Shown here: positions 52,695 through 61,858 of the stretch, piece by piece
How positions within the stretch are numbered: position 1 is the stretch's first letter
Layout of the letters: the number at the start of each line of letters is the position of its first letter
Assembly: GCF_017744015.1 (NCBI RefSeq)
Contig: NZ_JAGHRA010000001.1
Location: 248,001 to 312,000 of the forward strand
DNA: 64,000 nt
Direction: 5' to 3'
Source of the DNA: Paracoccus sp. R12_2
GTDB taxonomy: Bacteria > Pseudomonadota > Alphaproteobacteria > Rhodobacterales > Rhodobacteraceae
Made by a program: the position numbers and the translations under genes
The notes under the pieces: model-generated
What the model was told of the DNA's origin: nothing
The model's input: the letters and a program-made list of their open reading frames with translations, nothing else
The model's database searches: none

Positions 52695-53297
52695 CTAGCC
52701 GGCCTGTTGCAGATCCTTCGTCAGGGTCGCGACATCGCCGCGCCGCGCCGCCAGCATGGCCGCGATCTCGGCGCGTTCGCTGGCCAGCATGTTCACGCCC
52801 TCGATGATGATGTTGAAGAACAGGTCGCGCCCGGACTTGTCGGACACATGCCATTCGACCTCCATCGGCGCGCGCCCGTTCAGATAGGCGACCGAGGTGA
52901 CCGCATAGAAGCTTTTCAGGGGCCGTGCGCCCGTCACCTCGATCCGCGATCCGACGAATTCCCGGAAACGCTTGCCGTATTTCCGGCCGATATACCCTTG
53001 GAACGCCTGCCGGTAGGCGGCGAACTGCCCGGCGCTGATCTGCCGCGCGGGCGGTCCCAGCGCCGATCGCGCAATGATGTCCACATCCGCATATCGCGTG
53101 AAGATCGTTTCGAACTGCTGATACATCCGGGCCGGCTGCTGGCCCGAATTGATGACCGCATAAACCTCGCCCAGTGCGGTGTCGATCAGCGCGCGCGCCT
53201 GTGCGGCGTCCAGCGCCATGGCGGGTCGCCCGCCCAGAAAGGCCCCGCCCGCCACACCGGCAAGCAGCGCCAGGACATGGCGGCGATCACTGTTCAT
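52695..53297 (-). CDS. mlaC: phospholipid-binding protein MlaC
   Basis: MlaC carries phospholipids across the periplasm between the MlaA complex of the outer membrane and the MlaFEDB transporter. The 200-residue protein has an N-terminal signal peptide with a twin-arginine pair (SDRRHVLALLAGVAGGAF), suggesting Tat export. The MlaC fold follows with FETIFTRYADVDIIARSALG, the conserved YRQAFQGYIGRKYGKRF and FNIIIEGVNMLASERAE. Its start lies 11 bases inside the end of mlaA. The mlaDEF genes are not in the window. Confidence 0.93.
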   Translation of the reverse strand: MNSDRRHVLALLAGVAGGAFLGGRPAMALDAAQARALIDTALGEVYAVINSGQQPARMYQQFETIFTRYADVDIIARSALGPPARQISAGQFAAYRQAFQGYIGRKYGKRFREFVGSRIEVTGARPLKSFYAVTSVAYLNGRAPMEVEWHVSDKSGRDLFFNIIIEGVNMLASERAEIAAMLAARRGDVATLTKDLQQAG

Positions 53298-54090
53298 AGG
53301 GGTCGATTGCGGCAGCGTCGGCATATGGGTCGGCGTATGGGTCAATGTCACTGGATTCCTCTCCCAGATCGTGGCGGCGGTGCATCAGATAGATGAGCCG
53401 CGTTTGAGCATAGCTGTCGGCACTGTCACGAAGGACGCTGTCCACGGTATCACCGAACCGCGCCCGATCCCCGGCTTTCGCACCGGCCCGCAGGCCGAAC
53501 GCCAGCGCGCGCTGCCGGTCCGTCTGCAGGATCGACCACATCGGGTCGATCGCCAGATCGACCACCTTGCCCACCGCGTCGCGCTGGGTCGATGGGCCAA
53601 GCACCGGCAACTCGACATAGGCGCCTTCGGCCACGCCCCAGACGGCCAGCGTCTCGCCGAAATCGGTGTCCTCCTCGGGCAGGCCGAAATCGCTGCCGGC
53701 CGGATCGAACATGCCGCCGATCCCCAGCGTGGAATTGACCGCGAATCTGAAGAAATTCCGTGTCGCCGGACCGGGGCGGCCCTGCAGCAGACTGTTCACG
53801 ACCTTGCCCGGCAGCGACAGGTTCGACCCCATGTTGATGACCAGATCCAGCGGGCCCGGCTGGCCCTTATCGGATGCCGCGTCGTCGCCTCCGGTCGAGG
53901 CCAGCCGCGACACCGGCCCGATCAGCCTCGCGTCCACCGCCTTGTTGAAGTTGTGGATCTGCCGGTTCTGCGCTTCGTAAGGGTCATTGACGCGGATGCC
54001 GTCCTGCATCACAGGTTTCGATGCGCATCCCGCGAGGGCGGCGATCAGAAAAGCTGCGGGAATGGCCATGCGGCGGAGACTGGGACGCAA
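53287..54090 (-). CDS. mlaA: outer-membrane lipoprotein MlaA (VacJ)
   Basis: MlaA removes mislocalised phospholipids from the outer leaflet of the outer membrane. The 267-residue protein has lipobox IAALAGC, DPYEAQNRQIHNFNKAVDA, and the core segments NFFRFAVNSTLGIGGMFDPA and DFGETLAVWGV. I start it at TTG 54090 because TAGGAAATCC precedes it and it adds a basic RPSLRR stretch to the signal peptide; ATG 54069 without that stretch is the alternative. It overlaps mlaC by 11 bases. Confidence 0.92.
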   Translation of the reverse strand: MRPSLRRMAIPAAFLIAALAGCASKPVMQDGIRVNDPYEAQNRQIHNFNKAVDARLIGPVSRLASTGGDDAASDKGQPGPLDLVINMGSNLSLPGKVVNSLLQGRPGPATRNFFRFAVNSTLGIGGMFDPAGSDFGLPEEDTDFGETLAVWGVAEGAYVELPVLGPSTQRDAVGKVVDLAIDPMWSILQTDRQRALAFGLRAGAKAGDRARFGDTVDSVLRDSADSYAQTRLIYLMHRRHDLGEESSDIDPYADPYADAAAIDPYEQ

Positions 54091-54258
54091 AGGATTTCCT
54101 AATCTTCTGGGCGTAAAGGCAAACCATGCCTTACAGGTGCTGACAGATCGCTTCCGACCGGGGATAATGGGCCGGGCGGTCGGCGGCAAGTCCGGCGAAC
54201 AGGACGGCGGCAGGGCTGAACACAAAGTGACGGGATACGGGATGAGGACGGCACAGCG

Positions 54259-56010
54259 ATGAGCAAGGCGCCATTTTCCGAAAGTGGCAGCCGCGAGCTG
54301 CGCAGCGCGCGCGCCGCGGGGCTGCCGCTGTTCACGGCGGTCGCGGTATTTTCAGCCGTGGTCAACCTGCTGATGCTGACCGGACCGCTGTTCATGCTGC
54401 AGGTCTATGACAGGGTTCTGGGATCGCGATCACAGGAAACGCTGGTGGCGCTGTTCATCCTTGTGATGTTCCTGTTTCTTCTGATGGGCGTGGTCGATCT
54501 GGCCCGAAACCGCGTGACCCAGCGAATCGCCGCGCGATTCCAGGACCGGATGGAGGGGCGGGTCTTCACCGCGGCCCTGCGCGAAGGTGCGATCACCGGT
54601 GACGAATCCGCCGCAACCGCCAGCGGCATGCGCGATCTGGACGCGGTGCAGCGGTTTACCGGATCGCCGGTGATGCTGGCCATGTTCGACCTGCCCTGGG
54701 CGCCGCTGTTTCTTGCTGCGGTCTACATGTTTCATCCGCTTCTGGGCGTGGTGGCCACGATCGGCGGGCTGATCCTTGTGGTGTCGACCATCATGAACCG
54801 CTGGATGACGCGCCGCCCGCTGCAAAGTTCTGCGGCGGCCGCGACACAGGCGCAGCGCATGGCGGATCTGTATCGTGACGAGGGCGAGGTCATCGGCGCG
54901 CTGGGAATGCGTGGCGCGACCTTCGCCCGCTGGCGCAAGGCGCGCGCCGAGGCACAGGAAAACGCGGTGCGCGGCGCAGATGTCTCGTCCGGCTTCACCG
55001 TCTTTTCTCGCAGCTTCCGGCTGTTTCTGCAAAGCGCGATGCTGGCCGCCGGCGCCTATCTTGTGCTGCGTCAGGAAATCACGCCGGGCGCGATGATCGC
55101 CAGTTCCATCATGATGGGCCGGGCGCTGGCGCCGGTCGAACAGCTTGTCGGCGGTTGGGCTGTCGTTCAGGCCGCGCAGGATGGTTGGGAGCGGCTGACG
55201 CGCCTGTTGTCGCGCCAGCCAGCCGAGAAACCCCGGACACCGCTGCCGCGTCCCGAGGCGCGACTGGATGTCCGCCAGCTTTCCGTCGCCCCACCGGGTC
55301 AGGGCGTCGCCACCCTGCGCGGTGTCAGCTTTTCCGTCGCGCCGGGACAGGCGATGGGCGTGATCGGCCCCTCCGGGGCTGGCAAGACGACACTTGCGCG
55401 GGCGCTGATCGGGGCGTGGCCGGTTGGTGCGGGATCGATCCGCCTTGGCGGCGCGACGCTGGATCAGTTCGATCCCGACGTGATGGGTGCGCTGATCGGA
55501 TATCTGCCGCAACAGGTGACCCTGTTCGACGGAACCATCGCGGAAAACATCGCCCGCCTGACGCCGAACCCCGATCCCGATCGCGTGGTGCGCGCCGCAC
55601 GCGCCGCCGCCGCGCATCAGATGATCCTTGATCTGCCGCAGGGCTATGACACGCGGATCAGCCAGACATCGGGCCGGCTGTCGGGGGGGCAGATCCAGCG
55701 GATCGGCCTTGCACGGGCGCTGTATCCCGACCCGGTGATGCTGGTGCTGGACGAACCGAACTCGAATCTCGACAATCAGGGGTCCGAGGCGTTGAATGCC
55801 GCGATCCGCCGCGTGAAGGCGCAGAACGGGGTCGTGATCATCATGGCTCACCGGCCCGCCGCGATCAACGAATGCGAGTTGCTGCTGGTGATGGAACAGG
55901 GCGTTCGCCGCGCATTCGGCCCACGCGATCAGGTCTTGCAGGAAATGGTTCAGAATTCGGCGCAGATCAGGAAGGCGCAGGAAACCGGCCGCAGCGGAGG
56001 CGTGACATGA
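54259..56010 (+). CDS. type I secretion system permease/ATPase
   Basis: This ABC exporter drives type I secretion of unfolded proteins. The 583-residue protein has a membrane domain with about six helices, then an ATPase with Walker A GPSGAGKTTLARAL (about residues 371-384), signature SGRLSGGQIQRIGLARAL and Walker B VMLVLDEPNSNLD. There is no N-terminal C39-like peptidase domain, so it belongs to the PrtD/RsaD group that exports RTX-type substrates. Its stop overlaps the start of the HlyD-family gene (ATGA). No outer-membrane TolC or substrate gene is adjacent. Confidence 0.92.
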   Translation: MSKAPFSESGSRELRSARAAGLPLFTAVAVFSAVVNLLMLTGPLFMLQVYDRVLGSRSQETLVALFILVMFLFLLMGVVDLARNRVTQRIAARFQDRMEGRVFTAALREGAITGDESAATASGMRDLDAVQRFTGSPVMLAMFDLPWAPLFLAAVYMFHPLLGVVATIGGLILVVSTIMNRWMTRRPLQSSAAAATQAQRMADLYRDEGEVIGALGMRGATFARWRKARAEAQENAVRGADVSSGFTVFSRSFRLFLQSAMLAAGAYLVLRQEITPGAMIASSIMMGRALAPVEQLVGGWAVVQAAQDGWERLTRLLSRQPAEKPRTPLPRPEARLDVRQLSVAPPGQGVATLRGVSFSVAPGQAMGVIGPSGAGKTTLARALIGAWPVGAGSIRLGGATLDQFDPDVMGALIGYLPQQVTLFDGTIAENIARLTPNPDPDRVVRAARAAAAHQMILDLPQGYDTRISQTSGRLSGGQIQRIGLARALYPDPVMLVLDEPNSNLDNQGSEALNAAIRRVKAQNGVVIIMAHRPAAINECELLLVMEQGVRRAFGPRDQVLQEMVQNSAQIRKAQETGRSGGVT

Positions 56011-57602
56011 GCGATGATGACCGCAAGGACGGCACCTCCGATGACGGGAAGCGTCTTGCCGATCCCGCAGGAACAACGCCCACCGAACGGCCATTGCGGC
56101 TGAGCGATGCGGTGGCAAGCCAGACGACGCCACCGCAGGACCCGGCCGCAGGCAGGCAACCCGGTCATGGCGCTGCCCGCGTGGCCGGACAGGCAGGCAA
56201 CAGGCCCGGCCCCGGCGCACCCGCGGGTCGCGCCCCGACCCAGGCGCGATCCGGTCATGTGCCGCCGCCATCGCCCCCGCCTCCGCCCGCGCCCATCGCG
56301 CAACCCGATGCCGGACGATGGCCGGTCCGCGGCCCGCTGATGCTGGGCATCGTGGCGATCTTCGTTCTGTTCGGCGGCTTCGGGCTGTGGGCCTCGCAAA
56401 GCCGGATCGCGGGCGCGGTCGTCGCCCCCGGCCAGGTAGAGGTGGAACAGCAGCGTCAGGTGGTCCAGCACCCCGATGGGGGCGTGGTCCAGAAGATCGC
56501 CGTCACCGAAGGTCAGTCGGTGGCTGCAGGCGACCTGCTGATCAGCCTGGACGGCACGCTGCTTTCAACCGAACTTGCCATCGTCGAAGGTCAGTATTTC
56601 GAGATTCTCGCGCGCAGGGGCCGGCTTGAGGCCGAACGTGCGGACGCGACCCAGATCACCTTCCCCGAGCATCTGCTTGAGGCCGCCGAATCGAACGACG
56701 ATCTGAAAAGCCTGATCGCGGGCCAGCGCAGCCTGTTCGAATCCCGGCGCGACACCCAGCGGCAATCGCTTGACCAGTTGCAGAAGCAGGCCGAACAGGT
56801 CAGCTCGCAGGTGGTCGGTATCGACGCACAGATCGACGCCCTTGGCAAGCAGCGCGAGTTCATCGGTGAAGAGCTTGAAGACCAGCAAAGCCTGCTGTCG
56901 CGCGGCCTGGCCCAGGCGTCGCGGGTTCTGGCGCTGCAACGCGAAGCGGCACGGCTGGACGGGCAACTAGGCGAATTGCAGGCCAGCCGCGCCCAGGCCG
57001 AAACCCGCCAGACCGAACTGGACATCCAGCGTCTTCGGCTGGCCGCCGAACGGCGCGAAGAGGCCGAAACCCAGCTGCGCGATCAGGGTTATCGCGAACT
57101 TGAACTGGCCGAACGCCGCCGCAGCCTGATCGAACAGCTTGACCGGCTGGACATTCGCGCCCCGGTCGCCGGGTTGATCTATGACCTGACGGTGACCACG
57201 CCGCGTTCGGTCATTCGCCCTGCGGATCCGTTGCTGTATATCATCCCGCAGGACCGGCCCCTGGTCATCGGCGCCCGACTAGCCACGATCAACGTGGATG
57301 AGGTCAGTGTCGGCCAGCCTGTGGTGCTGCGCTTTTCGTCCTTCTCCTCGCGCACCACACCCGAGATCGACGGGCGGCTGGACCGGGTGTCCGCCGATGC
57401 GCTGATGGACGAGGCCACGCGCACCCCCTATTACCGCGCCGAAGTGACGATCCCGCCCGAAGAACGCGAAAAGCTGGGCGATCTTGCCCTGATCCCCGGG
57501 ATGCCGGTCGAGGTGTATATCCAGACCGGCGAGCGTAGTCCGATGGCTTATCTGCTGAAGCCGCTGGCCGACTATTTCAACCGGGCGTTCCGCGAGAACT
57601 GA
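56007..57602 (+). CDS. HlyD-family type I secretion membrane-fusion protein
   Basis: The adaptor links the ABC exporter to an outer-membrane channel. The 531-residue protein has one membrane helix (about residues 111-131), a periplasmic domain starting GAVVAPGQVEVEQQRQVVQH, a long coiled coil (about residues 240-390) and the C-terminal HlyD-family strand region. The cytoplasmic N-terminus is unusually long (about 110 residues) and proline-rich (PPPSPPPPPAPIAQPDAG); most adaptors have far shorter ones. Such extensions may recruit substrate. ATG 56007 is inside the previous stop codon. Confidence 0.92.
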   Translation: MSDDDRKDGTSDDGKRLADPAGTTPTERPLRLSDAVASQTTPPQDPAAGRQPGHGAARVAGQAGNRPGPGAPAGRAPTQARSGHVPPPSPPPPPAPIAQPDAGRWPVRGPLMLGIVAIFVLFGGFGLWASQSRIAGAVVAPGQVEVEQQRQVVQHPDGGVVQKIAVTEGQSVAAGDLLISLDGTLLSTELAIVEGQYFEILARRGRLEAERADATQITFPEHLLEAAESNDDLKSLIAGQRSLFESRRDTQRQSLDQLQKQAEQVSSQVVGIDAQIDALGKQREFIGEELEDQQSLLSRGLAQASRVLALQREAARLDGQLGELQASRAQAETRQTELDIQRLRLAAERREEAETQLRDQGYRELELAERRRSLIEQLDRLDIRAPVAGLIYDLTVTTPRSVIRPADPLLYIIPQDRPLVIGARLATINVDEVSVGQPVVLRFSSFSSRTTPEIDGRLDRVSADALMDEATRTPYYRAEVTIPPEEREKLGDLALIPGMPVEVYIQTGERSPMAYLLKPLADYFNRAFREN

Positions 57603-57671
57603 ACCCGCACACGGGCTTGTCTTTTGTAACGCCCTGCCACAGCCTGCCTACAGATAGCGGAGGAAAATCAC

Positions 57672-58985
57672 ATGCTCAGAGTGCTTTCGCGTCCCGCGAC
57701 GCGACTGATGGAGAACTGGCTGCCGGACGCCTTCATCTTCGTCATCATCCTGACGCTGGTCGCCGCGTTGGCGGCGATGGTGACGCAGGATGTCACCCCG
57801 GTCGCGCTGATCGGGATCTGGGGCAACGGGTTCTGGTCGCTGCTGCAGTTTGCGATGCAGATGCTGCTGGTGCTGGTCACCGGCTTCATCCTGGCCAGTT
57901 CGCCGCCGGTCAGACGGATCCTGCAATGGGTGGCTGGTCTTGCCACGTCGCGCGGGTCGGCGATCATTCTGGTCAGCGTGGTTTCACTGGCGGCCAGCTG
58001 GATCAACTGGGGGTTCGGCCTTGTTGTGGGCGCGATCTTCGCCAAGGAACTGGCGCGGCAGATCCGGGTGGACTATCGCCTTCTGGTGGCGGCCGCCTAT
58101 TCCGGTTTCGTGATCTGGCATGGCGGCCTTTCGGGCTCGATCCCGCTGACCATCGCGACCGAGGGGCATTTCACCCAGGATCGGATCGGCGTGATTCCGA
58201 CCGCGCAGACAATCTTCTCGCCCTGGAACCTGGTCATCGTCATCGCCGTGCTGATCGTGGTGCCGCTGGTCAACCGGCTGATGCTGCCGCTGGAATCGGA
58301 ACAGGTGCTGGTCGATCCGGCCAAGCTGGCGGATGACACCAGACGGTCGGCACTGCCCCCGCACGCCACCCCGGCCGAGCGGCTGGAAAACAGTCCCGTG
58401 CTGATGTGGCTGATCGGCGTGCCGGGCCTGATCTGGCTGGCCACCTATTTCGCCGGTGGCGGCGGCATCAACCTGAACGTCGTCAACTTCCTGTTCCTGT
58501 TCCTTGGGATCCTGTGTCACGGCACGCCGCGCAGCCTGCTGGCCGCGCTGGATGACGGCGTGCGTGGTGGCGCGGGCATCGTGATCCAGTTCCCGTTCTA
58601 TGCCGGCATCATGGCGATCATGACCGATACCGGGCTGGCGGCCAGCCTGTCTGAATGGTTCGTTTCGATCTCGACCGCCGACAGCCTGCCGTTCTGGAGC
58701 TTCATCAGCGCGGGCATCGTCAATATCTTCGTGCCGTCGGGCGGCGGGCAATGGGCCGTGCAGGCACCGGTGATGCTGCCCGCGGCCGAGGCGCTGGGGG
58801 CAGATGTCGCACATGTCGCGATGGGCGTTGCCTGGGGCGATGCCTGGACCAACCTGTTGCAACCCTTCTGGGCACTGCCGATGCTGGGCATTGCCGGGCT
58901 GAAACCCCGAGACATCATGGGGTTCTGCGTCGTGCAGTTGCTGATTGTCGGCATCGTCGTCGGCGGGCTTCTGTATCTGCTGTGA
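57672..58985 (+). CDS. atoE: short-chain fatty acid transporter (AtoE, TIGR00366)
   Basis: AtoE imports short-chain fatty acids such as acetoacetate or butyrate. The 437-residue protein has about twelve predicted helices. It starts MLRVLSRPATRLMENWLPDA, which is typical of the family, and contains GGGQWAVQAPVMLPAAEALG and WTNLLQPFWALPMLGI near the C-terminus. ATG 57672 follows GGAGGAAAATCAC. It could serve the phaAB/ethylmalonyl-CoA metabolism in this window, but no acetoacetate CoA-transferase gene is adjacent. A strong terminator follows. Confidence 0.92.
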   Translation: MLRVLSRPATRLMENWLPDAFIFVIILTLVAALAAMVTQDVTPVALIGIWGNGFWSLLQFAMQMLLVLVTGFILASSPPVRRILQWVAGLATSRGSAIILVSVVSLAASWINWGFGLVVGAIFAKELARQIRVDYRLLVAAAYSGFVIWHGGLSGSIPLTIATEGHFTQDRIGVIPTAQTIFSPWNLVIVIAVLIVVPLVNRLMLPLESEQVLVDPAKLADDTRRSALPPHATPAERLENSPVLMWLIGVPGLIWLATYFAGGGGINLNVVNFLFLFLGILCHGTPRSLLAALDDGVRGGAGIVIQFPFYAGIMAIMTDTGLAASLSEWFVSISTADSLPFWSFISAGIVNIFVPSGGGQWAVQAPVMLPAAEALGADVAHVAMGVAWGDAWTNLLQPFWALPMLGIAGLKPRDIMGFCVVQLLIVGIVVGGLLYLL

Positions 58986-59022
58986 CGATGTGAACATCGG
59001 CGACCAGTGCGGATACCAAGAC

Positions 59023-59048
59023 CGGGGCGGCATTGCCGCCCCGTTTTT
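59023..59048 (+). terminator. intrinsic terminator after atoE
   Basis: CGGGGCGGC and GCCGCCCCG pair perfectly over a 3-base loop, followed by five T residues. It separates atoE from the convergent hmu genes. Confidence 0.92.
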
Positions 59049-59091
59049 CGTCGGGATCACCGATACGCGCTCAAGGCCGCAAAAAATCCGG

Positions 59092-59880
59092 TCACGCGAC
59101 GGCCCCATGGGGCAGCAACCAGACGCCATCCTCGGGCGCGTGGCGAACCCGCAGGGCGCAGCCATAGGCGCGCGACAGCAAATCGTCGGTGATGACATCG
59201 GCGGGCCGCCCCTCGGCCAAGGCACGACCGTCCTGCATCAGCAGAACATGATCCGCGAACATCGCCGTCAGGTTCAGGTCGTGCATGACCGCGATCACGC
59301 CGCCACCGCGCCTTGCATAGTCGCGCGCCAGCCGCATCACCGTCAGTTGTTGCGCGATGTCGAGGCTGCTGACGGGTTCGTCCAGCAGCAGCCAGCGCGG
59401 CCCGTCGGATCCGACCGGATGCCAGACCTGCACCAGCGCGCGGGCCAGTTGCACGCGCTGTTGTTCCCCTCCGGACAGCTCCTGCCACAGCCGCCCCGCA
59501 TGTCCCGGCAGTCCCACAAGGCCAAGGGCGGCGCGGATCAGGCGGGCGCGCTCGGCCTTAGTCCCGACATGTGTGGCAAGGCCGATGCTGACGATCTCGG
59601 CCAAGTTGAAGGAAAACCCCAGCGCGCTGTGCTGCGGCAGCACCGCGCGTCTGCGCGCAAGGGTTTCGGGGGCAAGCCGGTCGATCGGCTGACCGTTCAG
59701 GGTGATCGCGCCGCCCTGCGGTGTGATCTCGCCCGTCAGGGCGCGCAGCAGCGTGGTCTTGCCGGATCCGTTCGGTCCGATGATCGCGCTGAACTGGCCC
59801 GGTCGCGCAGTCAGGTCGATGCCGTTCAGAACCTGCCGACCGCCAAGTGACAGGCGCAGGGACCGGGCGTGCAGGCTCAT
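59092..59880 (-). CDS. hmuV: heme ABC transporter ATP-binding protein
   Basis: HmuV powers heme import across the inner membrane. The 262-residue ATPase has Walker A GPNGSGKTTLLRALTG (about residues 38-53), signature LSGGEQQRVQLARAL, and Walker B RWLLLDEPVSSLD. An HmuV/FecE-type helical tail ends the protein. Its ATG 59880 overlaps the hmuU stop (ATGA). It is the last gene of the hmuSTUV operon. Confidence 0.93.
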   Translation of the reverse strand: MSLHARSLRLSLGGRQVLNGIDLTARPGQFSAIIGPNGSGKTTLLRALTGEITPQGGAITLNGQPIDRLAPETLARRRAVLPQHSALGFSFNLAEIVSIGLATHVGTKAERARLIRAALGLVGLPGHAGRLWQELSGGEQQRVQLARALVQVWHPVGSDGPRWLLLDEPVSSLDIAQQLTVMRLARDYARRGGGVIAVMHDLNLTAMFADHVLLMQDGRALAEGRPADVITDDLLSRAYGCALRVRHAPEDGVWLLPHGAVA

Positions 59881-60950
59881 GCGTCCAGCACCCGACGATT
59901 GCTGAGCAGCACCCACATGAAAAATGGACCGCCGATCATCGCGGTCACGATCCCGATGGGCAGTTCGGCGGGGGCCACGACACTGCGGCTGATCATGTCG
60001 GCGGCGATCAGCACGGGCGCACCCAGAAGTCCGGAATTGATCAGCAACCAGCGGTGATCCGGCCCGGTGATCAGCCGCAGCAGATGCGGCACGACGATGC
60101 CGACAAAGCCGATCCCGCCAGATATCGCGACCGATGCGCCGGTCGCCGCGGCTGCCGACAGGATGCAGGCGGCCTTGATCCGCTGAACCCTCAGACCGAC
60201 ATGGGCGGCTGCCGCCTCGCCCAGGGCCAACCCGTTCAGGCCGCGCGCCAGAAACGGCGCGCCGACCACTGCCACGATGATGACCGGCCCGGCGGCGGAC
60301 AGCTTGGTCCAGCTTGCCCCGGCCAGCGAGCCCAGCCCCCAGAAGGTCAGATCACGCAGCTGATCGTCGTCGGCACGATAGATGATCAACCCCGATACCG
60401 CCGCGATCATCGCCGCCAGCGCGATCCCGGCCAGCAGCATGGTGGCGACCGAGGTGCGGCCCTGCCGCGTCGCAACGGCATACAGCGTGACCATCGCAAG
60501 CCAGCTTCCAGCGAACGCGGCCAGCGGCACCAGATGCCAACCGGCGAAAGCAGCGAACGCCGGCGGCAGCAGCCCGCCCAGCACGATCGCCGCAATCGCC
60601 CCCAGCGAGGCACCCGCGCTGACCCCAAGCAATCCGGGATCGGCCAGCGGGTTGCGAAACAGCCCCTGCATCACCGCGCCGGACACGGCCAGCGCCGCCC
60701 CGACCAGCACGGCGGTCAGCAGTCGCGGCAGGCGGATGTCGAACAGAACCACCCGGTCGGTCGCAGCCAGGTCGCGCCCTGCAAGCCAGTCGCCCATCAC
60801 CGCGGGGGCCGACACGCCCGATGCGCCGTGGCCAAGCGACAGCAGCGACACCGCGATCAGCAGCAGACCCAGCCAGATGGCCAGGGCGCGGCCCAGATGG
60901 CGGCGGTCGCCCGCCTGCCTGCAAACCTGCGGCGGCGCCAGCGCGACCAT
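59877..60950 (-). CDS. hmuU: heme ABC transporter permease (FecCD family)
   Basis: The 357-residue protein is the inner-membrane channel subunit of a BtuC/FecCD-type importer with about ten helices. The segments RLPRLLTAVLVGAALAVSGA (about residues 73-92), QGLFRNPLADPGLLGVSAGA, and GISGGIGFVGIVVPHLLRL-like ISGGIGFVGIVVPHLLRLI are typical of the family. The start shares one base with the hmuT stop (TGATG) and the stop overlaps hmuV, so all three are coupled. Confidence 0.93.
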   Translation of the reverse strand: MVALAPPQVCRQAGDRRHLGRALAIWLGLLLIAVSLLSLGHGASGVSAPAVMGDWLAGRDLAATDRVVLFDIRLPRLLTAVLVGAALAVSGAVMQGLFRNPLADPGLLGVSAGASLGAIAAIVLGGLLPPAFAAFAGWHLVPLAAFAGSWLAMVTLYAVATRQGRTSVATMLLAGIALAAMIAAVSGLIIYRADDDQLRDLTFWGLGSLAGASWTKLSAAGPVIIVAVVGAPFLARGLNGLALGEAAAAHVGLRVQRIKAACILSAAAATGASVAISGGIGFVGIVVPHLLRLITGPDHRWLLINSGLLGAPVLIAADMISRSVVAPAELPIGIVTAMIGGPFFMWVLLSNRRVLDA

Positions 60951-61858
60951 CAGCCTTGTCCGTAGATGGCGTCGTGCAGATCCCGTGCGGCGCGTCCGGT
61001 GCGCGGCCCGAACCCCAGCAGATAAAGCCCGTCCATGCGGATCACCGTGCCGGTCCTGGCCGCCGGGGTCGTGGACAAGGCGGGCATCGACAGTAACTCT
61101 GCATCGGGGGTATCGTGGCTGGCGGTCGCCTCGCCACGCTGCATCATCAGGATCACATCAGGGGCGGCAGCGGTGATCGCCTCATCCGTGATCGGCTTGT
61201 AGCCCTGAAATCCCTGAACCGAGTTTTCGGCCCCGCCAAGCTGGATGATCGCCTCGGCCTCGGTCCCGTGGCCCGACGCCATGATCCGGCCGCCCTGGGC
61301 CGACAGGATGAACATGACCCGCCGTTTCTGCGGCTTGGCGGCGACATCGGCCAGTGCGTCAAGATCGGCGCGCAGCGCGGCGATCACATCCGTGGCGTTG
61401 TCTGGAACACCCAACGCCTCGGCAACCGCGCGGATCTTCGTGGCCAGCCCTTCGGCATCGGTGCCCGAGGGAATCGTTTCGAACGGAATTCCCGCCTCTT
61501 GCAGCACGGCGATAGTTTCGGGCGGTCCGGCCCCATCCTCGGCCAGGATCAGATCGGGTTCGACCGACAGCACACCCTCGGGCGACAGCGCGCGCATATA
61601 TCCCACATCCGGCAGTGCCTCGGCCTCGGGCGGATAGCTGGAGGTCGTGTCGCGCGCCACCAGACGCTCCTGCTGCCCCAGCGCATAGACGATCTCGGTG
61701 ACCGAGCCGCCGATCGACAGGACACGCCGGGCATCGGGATGCGGGTCTGCGAAGGCCGCCTGTGCCAGAAGGACCGCTGAGGCGGCCAGCGGCAGCATCG
61801 CGCAGATCAGGCGGCGAAATTGCGGGATAGCGACACGGGCGGCGGCGATCAGGTTCAT
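60950..61858 (-). CDS. hmuT: heme ABC transporter substrate-binding protein
   Basis: HmuT delivers heme to HmuUV in the periplasm. The 302-residue protein has an N-terminal signal peptide (cleavage near AFA-D, about residue 36) and a TroA-like cobalamin/Fe3+-siderophore-type fold: RVLSIGGSVTEIVYALGQQE, the LSPEGVLSVEPDLILAEDG segment, and a C-terminal LLGFGPRTGRAARDL. The tyrosine in TEIVYALG, near residue 60, lies near the family's heme-ligand region. Its ATG overlaps the hmuS stop (ATGA). Confidence 0.92.
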   Translation of the reverse strand: MNLIAAARVAIPQFRRLICAMLPLAASAVLLAQAAFADPHPDARRVLSIGGSVTEIVYALGQQERLVARDTTSSYPPEAEALPDVGYMRALSPEGVLSVEPDLILAEDGAGPPETIAVLQEAGIPFETIPSGTDAEGLATKIRAVAEALGVPDNATDVIAALRADLDALADVAAKPQKRRVMFILSAQGGRIMASGHGTEAEAIIQLGGAENSVQGFQGYKPITDEAITAAAPDVILMMQRGEATASHDTPDAELLSMPALSTTPAARTGTVIRMDGLYLLGFGPRTGRAARDLHDAIYGQG

